The position numbers and the translations under genes are program-made. From NCBI RefSeq assembly GCF_022751215.1, contig NZ_JAICDG010000008.1, positions 1-64,000 on the forward strand: 64,000 nt of DNA, given 5' to 3'. Source of the stretch: Actinomadura terrae. Lineage in GTDB: Bacteria; Actinomycetota; Actinomycetes; Streptosporangiales; Streptosporangiaceae. A model generated the notes under the pieces. The model saw only the letters and a program-made list of their open reading frames with translations, did not search any database and was not told the origin of the DNA. Below, piece by piece: positions 25,284-32,775 of this stretch (position 1 is the first letter of the stretch; every line of letters begins with the position of its first letter).

Positions 25284-27527
25284 ATGAGCCTGTTCGAGCG
25301 CGACAAAGTCGTCGGCACCTTCCGTGGCTTCTCCGAAAGTGGCATGGAGTTTCATGCGGACCTTGTGCTGCCGCACCACGACGACTTCCAGACCATGGCG
25401 ATGCACGGCCAGTTCGTCCTCGTCCAGCTCGAACACGAGCGTGAGGCCATTCTAGGGCGGATCACCACCATCTCCTCCCAAGGTCGCCTGGTGTCCCCTA
25501 TCGGCGAGGACTACGCCACCCGCGCGGTCCGCGACCAGCGGCCCATCCCCGACGAGCTGCGCGAGCGCTACCTGAAGTACAAGGTTGACATTCGTATTCT
25601 TGGCGTCCTTCGAATGGAGGGAGACAAGCACATCTTCGTCCCGAGTCACCGGCGTCTCCCCCATGTCGGCGCCCAAGTCGCGCTCCTGGGCGACGACCTG
25701 CTCGCCGAGGTCGTCAACGCCAAAGACACCACCGACGGCGCGGTTCCCATCGGCTACCTTGCCTTCGGTGAGTTCGTCTATGCTGGTAATGACAGCCGGG
25801 TAGGCGATACCTCATGGATGCAGATCCAACAGCCAGCGATCATGCCGACTTTTCAGATCGATAAGCTTGTAGCACGCCGCAGTTTTGTCTTTGCTCGCGC
25901 TGGCTTCGGCAAGTCGAACTTGGTCAAGTTGCTCTTCTCCGCTCTATATCAAGGCCAGCCCAGCGTCCCACGACGCTCTGGCAGCGCTCCTGTCGGCACG
26001 GTTATCTTCGACCCGGATGGAGAGTACTTTTGGCCCGACTTCAAGGGCCGTCCCGCCCTGTGTGACGTGCCGCACTTGCGCGACAAGCTCGTCGTCTTTA
26101 CCAACCGCCAGGGACCCAGTGACTTCTACCAGTCCTTCGTCGTCAACGGCGTCAAACTGAACATCAAGGAACTCCAGGCATCGCGAGTGCTAGGCATCGC
26201 CCTGCCGCCGGAAAAGCAGGACCAGCAGAACGTCGTCAAACTTAAGTCTCTCGAAGCACCCAGGTGGGGGCAGCTCGTCGATCTGATCCACCGCGAGAAG
26301 TACAGTGCGGACCGCTCCCAGGTCCAGCAGATCCTTAATCTCGAGCCCAGCCAAGAGGCCGAAACTAACGCGGCGATCGGCAACATGACCCGCGTTGTCA
26401 ACGCACTCCACGATCCCGACAGCCAACTCCTGAGTGCTCTGAAGAACTGCCTGTCGCAAGGCAAGCTCTGCGTGGTGGATATCTCTCAAATGCGTGGTTC
26501 CCAGGGACTCCAACTCGCTGGCGTGATTCTCGGTGACATCTTTGAACACAACCAAAACCAATTCACTGAGGCCGATCCGAAGTCGATTCCCACCATCGCC
26601 GTAATCGAAGAAGCCCAGTCCGTTCTCGGCGGCTCCAGCCAGAGCGAAGACGGGCCTTTCGTATCCTGGGTCAAGGAAGGTCGCAAGTACGATCTCGGCG
26701 CCCTGCTCATCACACAGCAGCCAGGCAGCCTGCCGCAGGAGCTTCTCAGCCAGGGGGATAACTTCTTCGTCTTCCACCTGCTCTCCCAGGGTGACCTGAT
26801 TTCCCTAAAGAAGGCCAACGCCCACTTCTCTGAGGATCTCCTGGCCACCCTGCTCAACGAACCACTCGTCGGCAATGGCATCTATTGGTCCAGCGCCCCT
26901 GGAACCGACCGCCATTCGCGCCCCTACCCCGTCCCCGTGCGCGTCCTCAGTTTCGAAGACTCGTACGCGATGGCCGACCCCGACTACTCGACCGAGGCCC
27001 CCGACAATTTTGCTACTCAGACCAAGGCCGCCGTTGAAGAACGCCGTTCCGAAGCGAGAGCCGCCACCGCAAGCCTCGCAGCCAGCCATCCCCCCGAAGA
27101 CGCCAGCAAGGCGACTGGAGAAAGTCACGCAGCAGACGACAGCGCCATCGCGATCGTTCATCTTCGAGACAAGCCTGAGTTTCATAAAATGATCAATAGT
27201 CCTCGCGGCATCAAGTGGGGACGTGTCGGCCATCTGCTGGCCGAGAAGGCGCCCGCGCATGCGAAGCGCGACGGATCCGCCGACCAATGGGGCATGAGGC
27301 TAGTCAAACAGGCACTGGACCAACTGTATCCAGGACAGTGGGACACTATAACTCGAGAAGACGAGAGGAGTCCAGGTAGGACCCCCAAGTTCATCATGCT
27401 CAAGAAGTACGTTCCGAAGGCAGAAGTGGAGGAGGAGCAAAAGACAGACGAGAAAAGGAGTGATGTGCAGTTCCAGAGTGATGTGCAGGTCGAGATCGCT
27501 CAGGTTGAGGACGTCCCTCCCTTCTAA
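25284..27527 (+). CDS. HerA-type hexameric ATPase (FtsK-HerA superfamily)
   Basis: The 747-residue protein has an N-terminal HAS-barrel-like domain (about 1-160) and a DUF87/HerA ATPase core. Walker A is FARAGFGKSN (about 203-212), the HerA hallmark FDPDGEY is at about 242-248, Walker B is PTIAVIEEAQ (about 436-445), and sensor/arginine regions include LITQQPGSLPQELLSQGDN. A C-terminal extension (about 560-747) contains an Ala-rich linker and a small folded domain (HLRDKPEFHKMINSP...WGRVGHLLAEKAP) of unknown role. It would pump DNA into the partner NurA nuclease. Codon use is less GC3-biased than in the core genes, which fits foreign origin. Confidence 0.88.
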   Translation: MSLFERDKVVGTFRGFSESGMEFHADLVLPHHDDFQTMAMHGQFVLVQLEHEREAILGRITTISSQGRLVSPIGEDYATRAVRDQRPIPDELRERYLKYKVDIRILGVLRMEGDKHIFVPSHRRLPHVGAQVALLGDDLLAEVVNAKDTTDGAVPIGYLAFGEFVYAGNDSRVGDTSWMQIQQPAIMPTFQIDKLVARRSFVFARAGFGKSNLVKLLFSALYQGQPSVPRRSGSAPVGTVIFDPDGEYFWPDFKGRPALCDVPHLRDKLVVFTNRQGPSDFYQSFVVNGVKLNIKELQASRVLGIALPPEKQDQQNVVKLKSLEAPRWGQLVDLIHREKYSADRSQVQQILNLEPSQEAETNAAIGNMTRVVNALHDPDSQLLSALKNCLSQGKLCVVDISQMRGSQGLQLAGVILGDIFEHNQNQFTEADPKSIPTIAVIEEAQSVLGGSSQSEDGPFVSWVKEGRKYDLGALLITQQPGSLPQELLSQGDNFFVFHLLSQGDLISLKKANAHFSEDLLATLLNEPLVGNGIYWSSAPGTDRHSRPYPVPVRVLSFEDSYAMADPDYSTEAPDNFATQTKAAVEERRSEARAATASLAASHPPEDASKATGESHAADDSAIAIVHLRDKPEFHKMINSPRGIKWGRVGHLLAEKAPAHAKRDGSADQWGMRLVKQALDQLYPGQWDTITREDERSPGRTPKFIMLKKYVPKAEVEEEQKTDEKRSDVQFQSDVQVEIAQVEDVPPF

Positions 27528-27542
27528 AGTTGTACCCACAGA

Positions 27543-27932
27543 GGAGAAGGGAGATGGCTATCAGTAACCGCAGCACCGCTATCTCCGTCCGAGGACGGTC
27601 TCCTGCAGGCGTTTTCACACATCCTGCTTGCCCCTCACGTCTCCGATGGCCTGGGGCGATTCAGCGCGCTCCAGGGAACCGTCCAGCAGTGGGTAGCGAC
27701 TGCGGTGACCTGCGACCCTCCCGCCACGCGTGGGAGGGGTGCCCGCCCCGGTGGGCCGCCACCGATGTCCGGTCTTGCAGCCGATGCCGACCTGGCGGTT
27801 CCCCTCACCTGTATCGACTTCGGGCAGGGCACGTGGACGCTTAGATCCGACCTCGTCGCGTTCCTGAGTGCGGCAGTCCAGCAGCGATATTCGATCGCCG
27901 AGTTACGGTACTGCCATTCGGTGATCGTCTAA
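27543..27932 (+). pseudogene. Possible gene remnant downstream of the HerA gene
   Basis: One frame stays open to a stop at 27930-27932 and reads like protein (SEDGLLQAFSHILLAPHVSD, then LGRFSALQGTVQQWV and a C-terminal DLVAFLSAAVQQRYSIAELR). It has no ATG or GTG before 27705. A good ribosome site and ATG (GGAGAAGGGAG before ATG 27554) exist in a neighbouring frame, so a frameshift after the start codon is likely. No family is recognised. The rest of the 27528-28039 gap holds nothing I can support. Confidence 0.3.
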
Positions 27933-28039
27933 CTGTCAACACCCGGCAGGCCACCGCCGCCATCGACCCCGCCACTGCGATCTCGGGCCGATGCCACTGC
28001 CGCGATACCGTGGCGGGCCCGAGCAGGACACGTCAAGGT

Positions 28040-28564
28040 TCAATTGCCACGTCCCAACACCGAGCGCATGATCATGACACACTGGGCGACCTCTTCGTCG
28101 ATCTCTTCACGTGGGTAGGCCACGTGGAGGTTCATCTGGTGATCCTTGGTGCGGACGCGTTTAGTCCATGCCTCGCTCATCTGCGTGCCAGCCTGGTGTT
28201 TCACCGCCCTGACTAGCCGCGTGTAGGCCATGGCGGCCTGGGGTTCTTCGATGCGCATCCAGGCTTGGTAGAAGGCGATACGGGACTGGATTTTGCTGAT
28301 GTCCTCGGTGAGTTGGACTCGGGCCTCAGGGCTGCCGGAGCGACGCCGGACGCGGTACGGCAGCTCGGCGTAATCCTCAACCGCCGACAGGGCTTCCGCG
28401 AATGTCTTGGCCAGCCGTTCGCGTCGGGCGGTCCGTTGGGTGAGCCCGTACCCGACGACGGCAACGATCACGGCACCGACGATCGCGATGGTGGCGGCCA
28501 GGAGTGCCGCCGTCTGGGCCCATGTCCATCCCGCCTGCACCGCAGTACCCGCCATGGAATGCAT
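28040..28564 (-). CDS. One-TM membrane protein, putative CBASS effector
   Basis: The 174-residue protein has a single strong membrane helix near the N-terminus (QTAALLAATIAIVGAVIVAV, about 18-37) followed by a helical cytoplasmic domain rich in Arg/Glu (TQRTARRERLAKTFAEALSAV) and a C-terminal region with SEAWTKRVRTKDHQMNLHV. No enzyme motif is seen. It is the third gene of the CD-NTase/E2 operon, the position where CBASS loci carry the cell-killing effector; many such effectors are small TM proteins. The assignment is by context. Its start overlaps the E2-like gene by about 90 nt; ATG 28564 and 28555 are both possible. Confidence 0.6.
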   Translation of the reverse strand: MHSMAGTAVQAGWTWAQTAALLAATIAIVGAVIVAVVGYGLTQRTARRERLAKTFAEALSAVEDYAELPYRVRRRSGSPEARVQLTEDISKIQSRIAFYQAWMRIEEPQAAMAYTRLVRAVKHQAGTQMSEAWTKRVRTKDHQMNLHVAYPREEIDEEVAQCVMIMRSVLGRGN

Positions 28565-29040
28565 GGTGACCGATGATCCTCATCGGTACCACTTTTGCGG
28601 GAGTGGTCCGGTAGATGCGGCGCCTCGGCTCCGGGCCACTCGCCCGTCAGACGCCACCATTCCTCGCGCATCAGGTGGGCGACGATATGTCCGAGCAGCA
28701 CGGCCGGTCCGTCGGGCCGGGTCCACTGTTGGTCGGTCGGGTCGTACGGAAACCACATGCAGAGCGCACCGTCGTCGTAGCGGTGGGGAGACTCTGCCGG
28801 CCCGTCGGAGTAGACGTAGGGCAGATCGGACATCGCGCGCCCGAAGGCGATCACGATGTTCTGCTTGGGGATGTCCTCGAGGTCGAGGCGAAGGATCAGG
28901 GCGTAACCCCCGCGGTGCCGCTGTGGTGGACGGGTAGTTCGAACTGGGAAACCACAGGCGGCAAGTCGATGTTGAAAGAGGATGCGTGGGGCTGGCCTGG
29001 CATACCAGGCCAGTCTTCCTTGACCGCAGCCCCTGCTCAC
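28468..29040 (-). CDS. E2-like (ubiquitin-conjugating fold) protein of a CBASS operon
   Basis: The 190-residue product resembles stand-alone E2-like proteins of short type II CBASS. It has an N-terminal region with FPVRTTRPPQRHRGGYALIL, the beta-strand LRLDLEDIPKQNIVIAFG, a Tyr-rich SDLPYVYSDGPAESPHRY segment, and the probable catalytic Cys in DDGALCMWFPYDP, followed by WTRPDGPAVLLGHIVAHL and TGEWPGAEAPH. E2 proteins of this kind prime the CD-NTase by conjugating or cleaving its C-terminus. GTG 29040 overlaps the CD-NTase stop by 4 bp. The last about 30 residues overlap the effector gene and are low complexity. Confidence 0.72.
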   Translation of the reverse strand: MSRGCGQGRLAWYARPAPRILFQHRLAACGFPVRTTRPPQRHRGGYALILRLDLEDIPKQNIVIAFGRAMSDLPYVYSDGPAESPHRYDDGALCMWFPYDPTDQQWTRPDGPAVLLGHIVAHLMREEWWRLTGEWPGAEAPHLPDHSRKSGTDEDHRSPCIPWRVLRCRRDGHGPRRRHSWPPPSRSSVP

Positions 29041-30062
29041 TTGTGGATTCCCTGGGCGCCGTATGCCCGAGTCGGGCGCACCAGCCTGTCGGGACCACCC
29101 AGGCCCAGCGCAGTGGTGGTCACGGGTAGACCCCGCCGCAAGGAGGCGACTTTGTTCGCCAGCCCGGTGGGTGCGGGGTCGTCCAGGTACTTGAAGAACA
29201 TGCGTGAGAGCGCGGACAGCGCCGCCTGCCGATCGTCGTCATGTTCCAGAGCCTCGGTGACTGCTGTGGACGCCGTCCGAAGGCGCCGGGCGGCGGTGGC
29301 GGGCGGGATCAGCAGTTGCACGTCCTTCGATACTCCTGCCGGGTCCTTGGTCGCCCGTCCCGATGCGACTCGCGCGGTGGCCTCGGACAGCACGATGCTC
29401 AGTGCAGTGGCCACTCCCATGCCCGGCTCGACGAACTCCCAAGCCCAGACGCTGAGGTTGTGCGAGGAGAACCCGGGCTGGCCGTACTGCTTGTTCCACG
29501 CCTTGAGGAGGCGGATCACGCGTCGACGGGTCCGACGCAGCGACTGACTGCCTGAGGTGAACAGCTCGACGTGGCGCTCTGGGTGGGAGGCCTCCCAGGA
29601 GTCGTTCTCCAGGTTGGGGATCCATAGGCCTTCGCCGTCGCGACGCGTGAGCGCGACGACCAAGTCCACGGTCGGGTCCTGGCCATCCACCGGCTGACCG
29701 AAGAACATCTTGGGACCGCGCTTGGAGGTGCCGCAGTGTGCCTTGGGATAGACCTCGCGGACGGCCGGGCCGAGGAGAGAGCAAAGATCCCCAGTGATCT
29801 CCTTCGGTGTTTCGCCGCCACCGTCAGGTCCGAGTTTCGGGTAGGCGCGACGGTCCAGAACGAGCCCGCCATCACCGTCGCCGATCGGATGGATGAAGGT
29901 GTTCTGCGGCATCGAGCCGCTTGCGTACGTCCGCAGCGCGCCTGAAAAGCCGATCGCTTTGGAGCGGACCAGCTTCAGCCGGTTCCGCACCTCGGCCAGC
30001 GGTTCGCGGTGGGCGTCTACCCGACTGCGAACGTCGTTGAGGATGTCTTCGGTGTGTCCCAT
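29037..30062 (-). CDS. CD-NTase (cGAS/DncV-like nucleotidyltransferase)
   Basis: The 341-residue protein has the nucleotidyltransferase active site: the GS motif in YASGSMPQNTF, the metal-binding pair in IGDGDGGLVLD (Asp-x-Asp) and a third acid in DPTVDLVVAL. A helical C-terminal half includes RRVIRLLKAWNK. These features fit CBASS CD-NTases (SMODS type), which make cyclic oligonucleotides after phage sensing. ATG 30062 is chosen because GGAGGA lies just upstream. The gene leads the CD-NTase/E2/TM operon and is divergent from an XRE-ImmA pair. The nucleotide product cannot be predicted. The C-terminus ends GIHK; E2-type systems act on such tails. Confidence 0.82.
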   Translation of the reverse strand: MGHTEDILNDVRSRVDAHREPLAEVRNRLKLVRSKAIGFSGALRTYASGSMPQNTFIHPIGDGDGGLVLDRRAYPKLGPDGGGETPKEITGDLCSLLGPAVREVYPKAHCGTSKRGPKMFFGQPVDGQDPTVDLVVALTRRDGEGLWIPNLENDSWEASHPERHVELFTSGSQSLRRTRRRVIRLLKAWNKQYGQPGFSSHNLSVWAWEFVEPGMGVATALSIVLSEATARVASGRATKDPAGVSKDVQLLIPPATAARRLRTASTAVTEALEHDDDRQAALSALSRMFFKYLDDPAPTGLANKVASLRRGLPVTTTALGLGGPDRLVRPTRAYGAQGIHK

Positions 30063-30082
30063 GGTTCCTCCAGTGGGTTGGT

Positions 30083-30156
30083 GTTGCATGAAAGGTGCAA
30101 CGTGACTTCAGTGGTGGCTAGCATGACAGGTGATGGGTGTTGCACGCAAGTTGCAC
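30083..30156. promoter_or_regulatory. GTTGCAC repeats in the divergent promoter of CBASS and its regulator
   Basis: Site 1 is an inverted repeat GTTGCA (30083-30088) / TGCAAC (30096-30101). Site 2 has two direct GTTGCAC copies (30139-30145 and 30150-30156), 11 bp apart, about one helical turn. TAAGAT (30167-30172) is a likely -10 box for the plus-strand regulator, whose start codon at 30179 suggests a leaderless mRNA. These are the probable operators of the XRE protein. Confidence 0.65.
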
Positions 30157-30178
30157 CGCGAAGACGTAAGATGGCGGC

Positions 30179-30703
30179 ATGACCTCCGCGCCCGATCCTG
30201 AGTTCCGTCAGGAGGAGATCCCGGTCGAAGCCGAACGGCTGGCCATCGATGAGCTCGGCAGGATGCTGAAGGAACGCAGGGGTGCCCTGTCGATCCGCAA
30301 GGCAGCCGCTGAGGCAGGTGTGAGTTTCAGTACCTGGTCCAGAGTGGAGTCAGGCTCTCAGCCCGATTTGGCCACCTTCACGCGGCTGTGTACCTGGCTG
30401 GGCGTCTCGCCGTCGCGGTTCTTCAACCCCATCAGCGAGCGGACCACCTCACCGCTTGATCAGGCGATCAGTCACCTGCGAACCGACCCGCGCCTTACAC
30501 CGGATGCGTCGGAGAAGATCAGCGCCATGCTGCGCGGGATGTACGACGCACTCGCCCAGGATGTCACCCCGCGCCGCTCCCCTGTTGCGTGTCATCTTCG
30601 AGCCAGTTCGGTGCTGCGGCCCGGCGTACCAGAGCGGCTGGCAACAGTCCTGAACGACATGCATGACGAACTCGTCCGTAAGATCGAGATCGGGGAGCTG
30701 TGA
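30179..30703 (+). CDS. XRE-family repressor, CapH-like
   Basis: The 174-residue protein has an N-terminal helix-turn-helix (about 36-85: IRKAAAEAGVSFSTWSRVESG, then LGVSPSRFF) and a C-terminal helical region of unknown fold. It is coupled by a 4-bp overlap to an ImmA/IrrE peptidase and is divergent from the CD-NTase operon. CBASS systems with a CapH repressor and CapP protease have this arrangement; the protease inactivates the repressor after DNA damage or infection. CapH-like is an inference from context. Confidence 0.75.
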   Translation: MTSAPDPEFRQEEIPVEAERLAIDELGRMLKERRGALSIRKAAAEAGVSFSTWSRVESGSQPDLATFTRLCTWLGVSPSRFFNPISERTTSPLDQAISHLRTDPRLTPDASEKISAMLRGMYDALAQDVTPRRSPVACHLRASSVLRPGVPERLATVLNDMHDELVRKIEIGEL

Positions 30704-31254
30704 CCCTTCCTCGTGGCTTCAAGGCGAACGCCGAACGCGAAGCCGTCCGACTCCGCAATGAGATGGGCCTTCCCCCCAACGCCCCGATCAGCATTCACGT
30801 CCTCGCGGAACATCTAGGCATCGCTGTGGTAAGTGGCGAGCAACTAGGCGCCCTGGAGGCGCTGGAAGAGTTGGAACGGATGCAGGCCTACGCCTTCTCC
30901 GCGGCAACCTTCCACGTAAAGGGCAAGAACTACGTCGTCACCAACCCGCTGCGCACAGCGGGTCGTCTGGCCAGCGACGTCGCTCACGAGGTCGCCCACC
31001 TTCTGCTCCGCCACGAACTCACCGAGATCCGCGAGGTGGGCGGCATCCCCTTCCGCACCTGCATGCCCGAGCAAGAAGAACAGGCCACCGCGATGGGCGG
31101 CACCCTCCTCCTCCCACGACCACTCCTGATGACGGCAGTATCCCGCGGCATGAACCCGAGCCAGATCGCCGACGCCTACGGCGTGACCAACGAAATGGCA
31201 CGGTTCCGGTACAACACCACCGGAGTCGTGAAACAACTTAGCCGCCGGGGCTGA
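30700..31254 (+). CDS. ImmA/IrrE-family zinc peptidase, CapP-like
   Basis: The 184-residue protein has the HExxH zinc site in DVAHEVAHLLLRHE (about 98-111) and the COG2856 layout, with an N-terminal helical part ending ISIHVLAEHLGIAV and a C-terminal winged-helix-like region (IADAYGVTNEMARFRYN). Such peptidases cleave XRE repressors. The GTG start overlaps the XRE stop by 4 bp. Its target is probably the adjacent XRE protein, which would release CBASS expression. A 13-bp stem-loop follows. Confidence 0.82.
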   Translation: MTLPRGFKANAEREAVRLRNEMGLPPNAPISIHVLAEHLGIAVVSGEQLGALEALEELERMQAYAFSAATFHVKGKNYVVTNPLRTAGRLASDVAHEVAHLLLRHELTEIREVGGIPFRTCMPEQEEQATAMGGTLLLPRPLLMTAVSRGMNPSQIADAYGVTNEMARFRYNTTGVVKQLSRRG

Positions 31255-31357
31255 GCACTGCTCTGGAGGATCGACCGCGCTCGCTCCACACCATAAAAAA
31301 TGATCTCTCTAGCGTGGAATCTGGGACTGGCGAAGGCGGTGTTGTTGCTGGTCAAAA

Positions 31358-31401
31358 GGGGCGGGATGAGGATCAGACGGTGGAATTGCTCATCCCGCCC
31401 C
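31358..31401. terminator. Stem-loop between the ImmA gene and the convergent membrane-protein gene
   Basis: GGGGCGGGATGAG (31358-31370) pairs perfectly with CTCATCCCGCCCC (31389-31401) across an 18-nt loop. AAAA precedes it, giving TTTT on the minus-strand side, so it may terminate both convergent transcripts. Confidence 0.65.
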
Positions 31402-31420
31402 TGCGCGCTACCAGAGGTGT

Positions 31421-32332
31421 TCAGCGGCCTTTGCGGGTCTGACGGGTGATGGCTCGGCCTTCGTCCAGAGTGAGCGGGCCGGAGCTTTCCGGCGGCGACG
31501 TCCCGAGGGACGTCGCCAGTGTGCGTCCGTGCAGGTCGAGGGCCGCTTCGGTGAGGTCTGTGAGTTCGGCCAAGGTAGACCGGGCGCGCGTCCAGCCGGT
31601 GAGGGCCACGGCGAGCGCGATGATCGCGCCCGGCCACCACCACACCGTCAGCACCGCGTAGGGAATCGCCCAGGCGAAGGTGACGACGGTAGCGGCGAAC
31701 TGGCCGTGCGCGGCGGACAGGTCGGCGCGCACTGGTTCGGGCAGGACCAGCCACAGCCGCGGCCACGCGAACGCCAGGTCCAGGGAGTAGCGGTTCAGCG
31801 CGACCTGCTCGACGGCCGCGACCCGGTCGCCCATCCAGGTGGGACGCGCGGGTGGGGCGAGGGCAATCCGGTTGGCCCGGTCGGCGGCGGCGTCGATCGC
31901 GGCCTGCTGCGCGGGCGTCCGGCCAGCGGCGGGGTGGTCGCGTTGCAGGGCCTGACGCGTTTCGACGTGCGCGTTCCAGCGGCGGGTCCGGGCCGTGGAG
32001 AGCCGGTCGCGCAGCCCGTGTAGGCCGCGCGGCCACAGTCCGAGCCAGATCGCGCGGATGGGCGGGGTGAGTGCCTGGACGACGATCCCGATCCCGCACG
32101 AGGCGAGCAGCAGCCCGACGGCGAAGAGTATCTGCGCCGGGAGGGCTAACCTGCCCTGGCTTGTGCCGAGTGCGATGACCTCCTTGCGGAGTAGCGCCAA
32201 GTCGAGCGCGTGGGCCCAGCCGAGTCGCACCCCGGCCCACGCGACGGCGACGAACAGCAGGCCGGGTACGGCGAGCAGCGCCACCCAGCGTTCGGCGAGC
32301 TTCTTGGCCAGTTCGCCGAAGAAGGCGTTCAC
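31421..32332 (-). CDS. Polytopic membrane protein of the CHAT/WD40 cluster
   Basis: The 303-residue protein has two N-terminal membrane helices (about 17-38 and 63-86), a long soluble middle (about 100-210, Arg-rich and containing an Ala-rich helix), and two or three further helices (about 212-245). No catalytic motif is recognised. It follows a small gene by 4 bp on the same strand, and both are divergent from WD40 and CHAT genes. Membrane proteins often accompany caspase-like conflict systems and may be the target of the protease. The function is inferred from context only. Confidence 0.6.
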   Translation of the reverse strand: MNAFFGELAKKLAERWVALLAVPGLLFVAVAWAGVRLGWAHALDLALLRKEVIALGTSQGRLALPAQILFAVGLLLASCGIGIVVQALTPPIRAIWLGLWPRGLHGLRDRLSTARTRRWNAHVETRQALQRDHPAAGRTPAQQAAIDAAADRANRIALAPPARPTWMGDRVAAVEQVALNRYSLDLAFAWPRLWLVLPEPVRADLSAAHGQFAATVVTFAWAIPYAVLTVWWWPGAIIALAVALTGWTRARSTLAELTDLTEAALDLHGRTLATSLGTSPPESSGPLTLDEGRAITRQTRKGR

Positions 32333-32336
32333 ATCG

Positions 32337-32726
32337 TCATCTCGGGGCCATCAGCAGGCCGGTGATGCCGCAGCGCGGGAACGGACCTGCGGGGACGCCG
32401 GGGGCGGTGCGGTCACAGGCCCCGTCGGGACAGCCGAAGACCTCCTCGTCGGCTCGTCCGGGTCCGCCGCCGGGAAGGCCGGACCCGGGTCCGCGCGTCG
32501 TCCCGGACGGGTCACCGCCGATGAGGTCGGCGAGGAGCGCGCGGATGGGACGCCGGGCGCGGGCCTCGGCCTCGATGCGGGACAGCAGCCGCTGTTCCGG
32601 CTCGTCCGTGCAATGATCGCGAAGCGCGGGCAGATCGTCGCAGAGGGCGCCGAGCGCCCACCGTTCGCCGGATTCGTCGGCTTCTTCGTCCACGACCGAG
32701 AACGCTATCTGACGCATGGTTGCCAA
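32337..32726 (-). CDS. Small hypothetical protein of the CHAT/WD40 cluster
   Basis: The 129-residue protein has an acidic helical N-terminal half (EEADESGERWALGALCDDLPALRD, then RLLSRIEAEARARRPIRALL, read about residues 14-65) and a Gly/Pro-rich C-terminal half with three cysteines. No family is recognised. It is 4 bp upstream of the membrane-protein gene and divergent from the WD40 gene, with only about 50 bp between starts (ATG 32726 or 32717). Small adaptor-like proteins of this size occur in caspase/TPR conflict loci; that role is a guess here. Confidence 0.5.
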   Translation of the reverse strand: MATMRQIAFSVVDEEADESGERWALGALCDDLPALRDHCTDEPEQRLLSRIEAEARARRPIRALLADLIGGDPSGTTRGPGSGLPGGGPGRADEEVFGCPDGACDRTAPGVPAGPFPRCGITGLLMAPR

Positions 32727-32763
32727 GTAGCCGTTTTTCCCCGATATGGGTGCCGGTCGTGGT

Positions 32764-32769
32764 TAGGAT
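32764..32769 (+). promoter_or_regulatory. Probable -10 box of the WD40-CHAT operon (leaderless)
   Basis: TAGGAT ends 6 nt before the GTG start at 32776, the spacing expected for a leaderless actinobacterial mRNA. No clear -35 box was seen. Confidence 0.45.
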
Positions 32770-32775
32770 CGCGGC

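Noticed and set aside
31176-32240. Minus-strand frame of 354 codons across the membrane-protein gene
   Set aside because: Out of frame with the membrane helices, Arg/Pro-rich and without domain features.
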